Shown piece by piece: positions 58,023 to 64,000 of a stretch of 64,000 bases of DNA. Origin of the DNA: Auanema rhodensis. Taxonomy: Eukaryota > Nematoda > Chromadorea > Rhabditida > Rhabditidae. The notes below the pieces were generated by a model. It had not been told where the DNA came from. It made no database searches and saw only the letters and a program-made list of their open reading frames with translations. Made by a program: the position numbers and the translations under genes. The stretch lies in contig OZ059899.1 in assembly GCA_964057225.1 (NCBI GenBank), forward strand, positions 7,192,001-7,256,000, given 5' to 3'. The first letter of the stretch is position 1. Each line of letters starts with the position of its first letter.

Positions 58023-59229
58023 AGAAACAATATTACAAGTACCTTAAGTTATAATTCTAAATTTAGTATTGTTTTTCTTTTTAATGTGCAATATGTTTTA
58101 CTTTGTTTTTTTTTCTGGAAGTTTTATCCATCAGCGTCATTTATTAAATCAACTAGGCCTCTTATAGCTACAACTTCCTCCTCAAAATTATAATCAGACG
58201 CTGGCAACTGATTTCTTTATAATATTTTCATCAACAATACTTTTAATGTTACTTTTTCCATTTTTCCTTTATCCTTAGAAGAATTTCATACCGCTTTCCC
58301 AATTTAAGCACATGTTACGTTTTGCCGAAAATAGTTTGGTTAGGTATCTTTAGACAGAATGGGCCAGATGGTATCTGCCTTGAAATTAAGCTGAATGTCT
58401 TGTCCCTTTATTTTTTCTTTATCTCTTGTATATTTAGCATGAAGGGCTTGACGATTCTTTCATAAGTGACAGCGTTTCCCATTTTTCTTTGCCAGTGATC
58501 TTTTTCTCTTTTATTTTGTCTTTCAATTAACTTTCTATCTATATAATATGTCATTAGATTCGCAAGAAAGTGCATCTCCATAATTGCGTGGACTAAATTA
58601 TTTCTCATGAGACGAGTTAATTAAAGGAAAAATATTATCATATCAGATTTAGCAGAACTTAATGAAAGCGCAATTCGATATTTACAAAATCAGATAAATA
58701 TTATTAATATATAAAACATTCGATTATTTTTTTTTAATTCAAATTCATTTAATAATAAGAAATTAATTAATTTCACATTACAGCAGTTATAATGTATACA
58801 TTAATATCTAGAGATAATAATCATGTTTACAAAATAAAAAACAAAGCATTATATAATTATAAATTCGTTTTTAATAATCAGAAATTTATTTATGTATAAT
58901 AAATAAATGAAATTCAAATCATTGCTCTATGTAACTGTACCATGTTTAACATAAAATATACGATTAGATGATTTCATTATATGTACAATTGACATTTTCC
59001 AAAAAGGTTTAGTGATAGCTGAAAAGAATGAAGCTTTAATTGTTAATAACGACTTTGTTATCACCTCTTTTTACCGGATAAATGATTAAAGTAAACAAGA
59101 ATTGACGATAACATTTCCAAAAAAATAAAGTTGTAATTGAAGATATCACCGGATGAACAGAAGCAGCCAAAATAACTCCCATATTAAAAACTGAAAATTT
59201 CGAACAAAACTTATAATTTGCGACTTGCT
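58023..59229. other. intergenic region between convergent genes
   Basis: About 1.2 kb of very AT-rich DNA holding the 3' ends of the dehydratase and the chemoreceptor. A minus-strand frame at 58408-58608 (MRNNLVHAIMEMHFLANLMT...) has a true ATG but Lys/Arg-rich content, no splice context and no family. I do not call it a gene. Confidence 0.5.
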
Positions 59230-60375
59230 TTATCTTTGAATTTCTTTCAAAAACTCAAAATTGACCCTACTTCCGCTAAAACGAGTATACACTTCCGCAG
59301 TAATAATAGTAGCCATATATAACCCAGGAACTCCTAACAACCAAACAGGCATAATTAACTTGAATAAATTATTAAAATAATAAACATATATTAATGAAAC
59401 CTGGCATATTAATGTGTTAGTAAACCTTTTTTGTAATTTTTTTGTCTTCGCACTGGTAGCATTATTATTAGTTATTTTTGAAGATACAAAGATAACTAGA
59501 ATAGCAATTACAATGCATAAACCTATCAAAAATATTTTATATATTGATATACTCGTGTTATTCAACAAACTGAATGATATTAATATATTTAAAGTGAAAT
59601 ATAAGATGGCTGTATCATGTCTTCTAGCAAATATATGTGAATGATCCATAACTACTTTTAAAAATGGATACATCTATAATTATTTTATAAATTAATTTTA
59701 TAAATATTATAATTCTACTTTTGTAATAACAGCTCTTTCTTCCTTTATATTAGTTTTTAAAGCATAAACGGAAAAGAACCCATTTAATGTAGCAATTGAA
59801 AATATAATACCAGATACAGTATGAATATGCTCCTCATTTTTGCATTTGAAAATATGCCCAATAGGTAATACAGTTTGACATCTATAGAATAATGTTGTTA
59901 TTATTGACCAAGCCGTACCATGCAAGAACGCTATCAAAACACTCTAAGAAAAAATTGTTAATCTCAAGATAAAATATTTAGAAAATAACTGTTTGAACTA
60001 TAGCTGATAAAAACAAGTTAAGAGGACCATTTGTTATAACTATAAAAAATGGATAAAATGTAGCAGGCTGAACAAGCCCACTAATCCATATACTATTAAA
60101 CATTATACATAACTAAATATTAAATATATAGAAATTTAAAACTAAAAACTGTATACCTGATGCCATATTAGGTATTTTCGAACTGTCACAATAGCACGAT
60201 GAGTTTTGGCATAAATAGCGTAGAGAGTAAGAAAATTGAAAAATGCGGAAAGGGGTAACAGAATATTACTATAAGTTACAATATTATTCAAAATATGTGG
60301 ATATTCAAGAGCTTTTAACTTCTCCACATGTTGATGGGAGAGCAACAGTATGCTTGAACTATTAATCGTGCTCAT
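59230..60375 (-). CDS. seven-transmembrane serpentine chemoreceptor, SRH/STR-like
   Basis: Nematode G-protein-coupled receptor of the chemosensory superfamily, expected in the plasma membrane of sensory neurons; ligand unknown. Four exons: 60375-60157, 60112-59990, 59943-59719, 59673-59230, with GT-AG introns of 44-46 bases; 336 residues, typical of the class. Hydrophobic segments occur at about residues 32-55 (ILLPLSAFFNFLTLYAIY), 72-85, 92-115, 155-175, 206-225, 235-250 and 280-305. The first loop (AKTHRAIVTVRKYLIWHQ) resembles the conserved basic loop of SRH/STR proteins, and FYRCQTVLPIG sits where the post-TM3 motif is expected. The intron at 59674-59718 is needed to avoid a stop after KVEL. 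Class assignment is tentative. It starts 178 bases after the stop of the racemase gene on the same strand, a distance that would allow co-transcription, although chemoreceptors are rarely in operons. Confidence 0.82.
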
Positions 60376-60552
60376 CACGAGCGATCACGATTGTTATGCG
60401 ATATTTAATAATAGTTTCTTTGTTCATTATTACTTTTGAAATCTTAAGTTCATTATACGTATAATTAATATGTTTTCTTAAGTTTTAACAATTTTCTATA
60501 ACTATTTTAATATAATCTACTGAGGAAACTCTATATGTATACATAAAATCAA

Positions 60553-62000
60553 TTACGAGTTTTGTACTAAATATTTAAACTGTTCTTTTGAATAGTATCT
60601 TGGCCCCATATTTGGTATCCATTTACCATCAGTTTTTGAAAATGTGGATCTTGCTCGATTGTGCTCATTATCACCACAGTCATCCAAATCGAGCACAGGA
60701 GTGACACAAGCATTTTTTCCTAATTAATTCATTAATAGCTGATAACGAAATTTTAAAAAACCTTCAAAATATTTTGCCCACTCATCTCTTGTATTTTTTA
60801 GAAATAAAGATTCTAATTTTACTGTTAATTGTTCCGGATCATCCTTGATAAGGTTAACTTCATCATCAATTCCGAGAGCTGAAAATGGCTTATCAACCTG
60901 TTGCTCATTTGTCGAATACCTTCGAGCAAAGCCTGACTAAACTTTGACTCTAAAGCCCCAACTGCTATATGCTTATTATCTTTTGTAAGATATGTCCTAT
61001 TCGAGAATAATACATTACTGAATCTGTATATAAAACCTGTAAATCGGATATTTTCCTCGAAAAATAGCATTGTTTCCCTTCCAAAATGAATCAACATCTT
61101 GAAAAGCATTAATGAAGGTTCCCAAATAGGCCAAACCATCGACCATAGAGCAATCAATTATGCATCCTTGATTATCTTAATCACTCGGCTTATTCCTCAT
61201 CAATCTTTTGTTGAACACACCGTTCGAATTACGCCCAAAGATTGCAACCATAATTGCAAATGCTGCAGTCAAGCCACCACCAGCAAAGTCTGCCAACAAA
61301 TTCGCTGGAGGCCATAACAATTTCGAATTATGTGAACCACTTATTATAGGTAGTAAACCTTAATATTATATAAATCATAGACAAAGAAATGATAGATATG
61401 TGCGAAACCTGATAAAGCAACATAGTTAATATCATGACCGGCTTCTTGGCTTAACGGACCAAACTGACCGTAACCAGTTAAACGACACACGATTAACTTT
61501 GGATTATCCTATAGAATTATGATAAAGATGTGAATATCATAATACGAAACTTCTAGCAGCTGCAGAGGATTTAACCCTAATCTCTCTAAAACGCCGGGTC
61601 GGTATGGATCAAGCAAGACGTCGCTGTCTCGAATAAGAGATCGGACTTTTTCAATGTCAGAATTTAACTTCAAATCAACTGTCATATACTTTTTTCCTCT
61701 TGTGAGTCTTTGGTCAACAAAATCCTCGCTCTAAAAATATAATAAGTTATATTGGTATTCATTCCAGCAATGAATTTCGTAACAATACCTTCGATTTAGC
61801 AATCACGGTAACATTAGCTCCAGCATCAGAAAGCATCAACCCACAATGTGGAACAGGAGCAAGACCAGCCAACTCAACTACTCGTAAACCATTTAATAAG
61901 CCTTTGGCACTAAGTTTTATAAAGATATAATCAATCAAAATTATCCAAATTAACATTAGAGAAAGAAAAAAACCAACCAATTTTGAATTGTGAGATGCAT
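60553..62000 (-). CDS. alpha-methylacyl-CoA racemase family protein (CaiB/BaiF)
   Basis: Inverts the 2-methyl stereocentre of branched-chain and bile-acid-like acyl-CoAs in AMACR; peroxisomal and mitochondrial in animals. Nine exons: 62000-61978, 61909-61789, 61730-61551, 61508-61409, 61358-61221, 61175-61037, 60996-60920, 60878-60762, 60719-60553; all GT-AG, 40-68 base introns; 353 residues. Family signatures: [20 protein letters not shown] at the N-terminus, [26 protein letters not shown] with the catalytic-type His133, and [10 protein letters not shown] with Asp165. The start uses a 23-base first exon spliced into [10 protein letters not shown]. The alternative, an ATG inside that intron (near 61954), would add a hydrophobic leader. 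Without the short introns at 61176-61220 and 60997-61036 the frame is broken, so an uncorrected gene finder might call it a pseudogene. No PTS1-like tripeptide is visible at the C-terminus (VQNS). Confidence 0.9.
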
Positions 62001-62556
62001 TTTACATTGATTTGGCGAAACTGAGTTACTATCATTGATAGGAAAGCTTATAAGAATAGAGCCAAAAATTGATAAAAGTCTATTTTTTTAGACAATCGTT
62101 TGATACGAATAAAAAAAAAGCTATTATATGCCTTGCAAAGTCCTATTGTACAGATAACCCCTTTCATTACTTTTCGTAACAATTGATTAAGATGTATTAA
62201 ACTATTTAATACATGACAAATTCAAACATTATATATAAAAAATCTAGATCACCCATTTACAATGTATTATAGTTTTAAAGAGGCTAACATAACAAACTAT
62301 AAGAAATACTGAAACTGATAGGGATTGTGATCACGGTTTATTATTGATATATAAAAAAAGGCTGAAAATGTCAATGATAAAACAAATTTAAGGAAAACAA
62401 ATAAAAATCTATTAAGGGTAAATCAAAAGTAAAGAACGAGCTAGCTCACTACGAATCCCTGTATTCATGATAGCTATGACAGACTAGGCAAAGCGATAAT
62501 CACAATTAGGCGCAAAACGGCAAATAGGCGCCTAGACCCGTAAAATCGTTGAAGCA
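62001..62556. other. intergenic region, racemase 5' side
   Basis: 556 AT-rich bases containing the racemase promoter and the 3' UTR of the sphingomyelin-synthase-like gene. An AGGCGCCT palindrome lies near 62527-62534. Nothing else is seen. Confidence 0.6.
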
Positions 62557-63942
62557 TTATACTTTCTTCTTTGAGCTACTTTTCCTGCTTTTTTCTTTTA
62601 CAGAAGTTTCTTTTTGAGTTAATGATGGTGATGATGGAGGAGAAGGAGATTTTGAGGAAAACATGTTAGGCATCTTGATTGATAATGGCATTTCAAATTC
62701 ATTAGGAACCTATAATATCAAGTTAATTTCAGATTGCATAAAACAAACGTACTTTTCCCATACTTCCAGCCTCGAAGAACCAACCAAGTGGAAACCATAA
62801 ACGAATTCTGTCATCAGTTGCTGTCAAATTCGCATGATTATAAGCGTAAGCATGGTAATACAAGAACATTCTCGAAGAAATATAGAAAGCTGAAAACGGA
62901 TTTTATATAAATGAAATCTAATAGAAAATAACCTATAAAAACATCTATAGAGTAATGCTCATGCCCGGCTAAGATAAAGAATATTCCAAATAAATTCATT
63001 ACCCAAGTACCCGTATGCAAGGTGGTCCATGTTGATGGAGTATCTTAACCAGATATATTAAATATATATTAAGTTGAAATCAATTCTTACATTCAGTGAC
63101 AAAATGATTCAGTAACGTAATAGCAGTAGTATGACCACTAAACATGTAATCACCACATGTTCGAACTCCCTTAATATAATATATAATTAATATACATGTA
63201 CACAAATTACTTGAATCGACATCCCTAATTTGGACCATATATGGAAAGCTTGGACTATCTTTTCTTGGAAACTGCCATAACTCTTAATCACCATTAATGA
63301 ACTAACCATATAAAATGTATAGAAAGTATACCTTTGCTCGACATTCCAAATGAACTCCAGGGACAGAGAGAGAAGTGATTAGCATTGTTATACATCTAAG
63401 TAAAAATACAGTTCCAACTAACGAAAACATTCTACGCATTATTACAACTCTGAAAATTTTCAAATTAAATAAACTCAAATATTTAAAATTAAGTACCTAT
63501 GTTTGTGAAACACTAATATAGTAAGCCATATAACACTTAGAGCAACTCCAATCAACTCACACATCTCAAAAGCCCAAGGAATGAGAGGTAAGTTATCCAA
63601 CACAATATCAGGAAGAGGTGGATAGGTTTTCATATCTGGAAATCACTGAATGTTTTGCAATACAAAAACGATACATACCAGGCACTCGATCATGTACAAG
63701 TACCATTACAAACGCAGTTATTAATAGAGACATAAGACAATAAAGGAAAGAGATCGTTAATTTGGCAAAACTTTTACTAGGGGTATCAGGACTTTCAACA
63801 GTACGGATAAGCTAAAAATTGGGAATACCATAATAGTAAAACTTGCTAAACATACCTCATCTCTAGATATAAGTCGAACAGATTGGATATCTCCTGAATT
63901 CGAAAAGGTATCTACTAACTCTTCCTCACTTAAAATATACAT
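62557..63942 (-). CDS. sphingomyelin synthase-like membrane enzyme (PAP2_C family)
   Basis: Phosphocholine (or phosphoethanolamine) transferase acting on ceramide in Golgi or plasma membrane. Nine exons: 63942-63856, 63811-63679, 63635-63497, 63449-63332, 63282-63211, 63169-63091, 63043-62933, 62889-62753, 62709-62557; GT-AG introns of 41-49 bases; 342 residues. Transmembrane segments start at about residues 41 and 84 and continue through the domain. The catalytic triad of the family is visible: His196 in [10 protein letters not shown], His239 and Asp243 in [12 protein letters not shown]. The conserved [13 protein letters not shown] loop follows TM1. The cytosolic tail is Ser/Pro/Lys-rich. 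No SAM domain is seen. The 29-residue first exon ([18 protein letters not shown]...) lies directly after an acceptor-like CTCTAAG, so coding exons beyond the right edge are possible and the start is provisional. Confidence 0.9.
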
Positions 63943-64000
63943 ACTTAGAGCATTATAAATAAAAATGTATTACGTTATAATTGCGTTCTGCTTAGTGGTA
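63943..64000. other. right edge, upstream of the sphingomyelin-synthase-like gene
   Basis: 58 AT-rich bases. A TAATGCTCTAAG acceptor-like site abuts the first ATG. It could be a spliced-leader site or an intron end. Confidence 0.4.

Noticed and set aside
58408-58608. Minus-strand 66-codon frame downstream of the dehydratase
   Set aside because: Lys/Arg-rich in an A-rich strand, no introns, no family; probably chance.
60996-61220. Stops in the racemase gene suggesting a pseudogene
   Set aside because: Two introns of 40 and 45 bases remove them and rebuild the conserved SKF/GALE and [12 protein letters not shown] segments.

Overview
The window is nuclear DNA of a nematode, most likely a rhabditid (Chromadorea). 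The background is AT-rich, there are seven spliced protein genes, and most introns are only 40-70 bases long. Family content also points there: a DAF-12 nuclear receptor whose N-terminus, DNA-binding domain and hinge match my memory of C. elegans DAF-12 almost word for word, a SWIP-10-type metallo-beta-lactamase protein, a nematode-type serpentine chemoreceptor, and candidate spliced-leader acceptor sites. I cannot name the species. Two GC-AG introns in one gene and the base composition would suit Heterorhabditis, but that is a guess.

Positions 1-39310 (minus strand) hold the 5' two thirds of daf-12. The ligand-binding domain lies beyond the left edge. Coding exons are at 131-223, 542-601, 1370-1474, 1528-1617, 1960-2082, 2156-2250, 2929-2998, 31027-31113, 31712-31834 and 38798-39310. 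A 28-kb and a 7-kb intron separate the N-terminal exons from the DNA-binding domain. These introns are strongly strand-asymmetric (purine-rich plus strand). They contain GC-rich islands, microsatellites, poly-G tracts and several candidate alternative first or internal exons, most with splice phases that fit the gene.

Positions 39311-47210 look intergenic. From 47211 to 63942 six compact genes follow: Elongin A (minus), SWIP-10/MBLAC1 (plus), dTDP-glucose 4,6-dehydratase (plus), a 7TM chemoreceptor (minus), an alpha-methylacyl-CoA racemase family protein (minus) and a sphingomyelin synthase-like protein (minus). All six have intact reading frames across every intron I placed.

From memory, the C. 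elegans homologues of daf-12, swip-10, the dehydratase (rml-2), the racemase and one sphingomyelin-synthase-like gene are X-linked, and three of them lie on one cosmid (F53B1). This window may therefore be a conserved piece of the ancestral nematode X. I see no tRNA, rRNA, CRISPR array or intact transposon.
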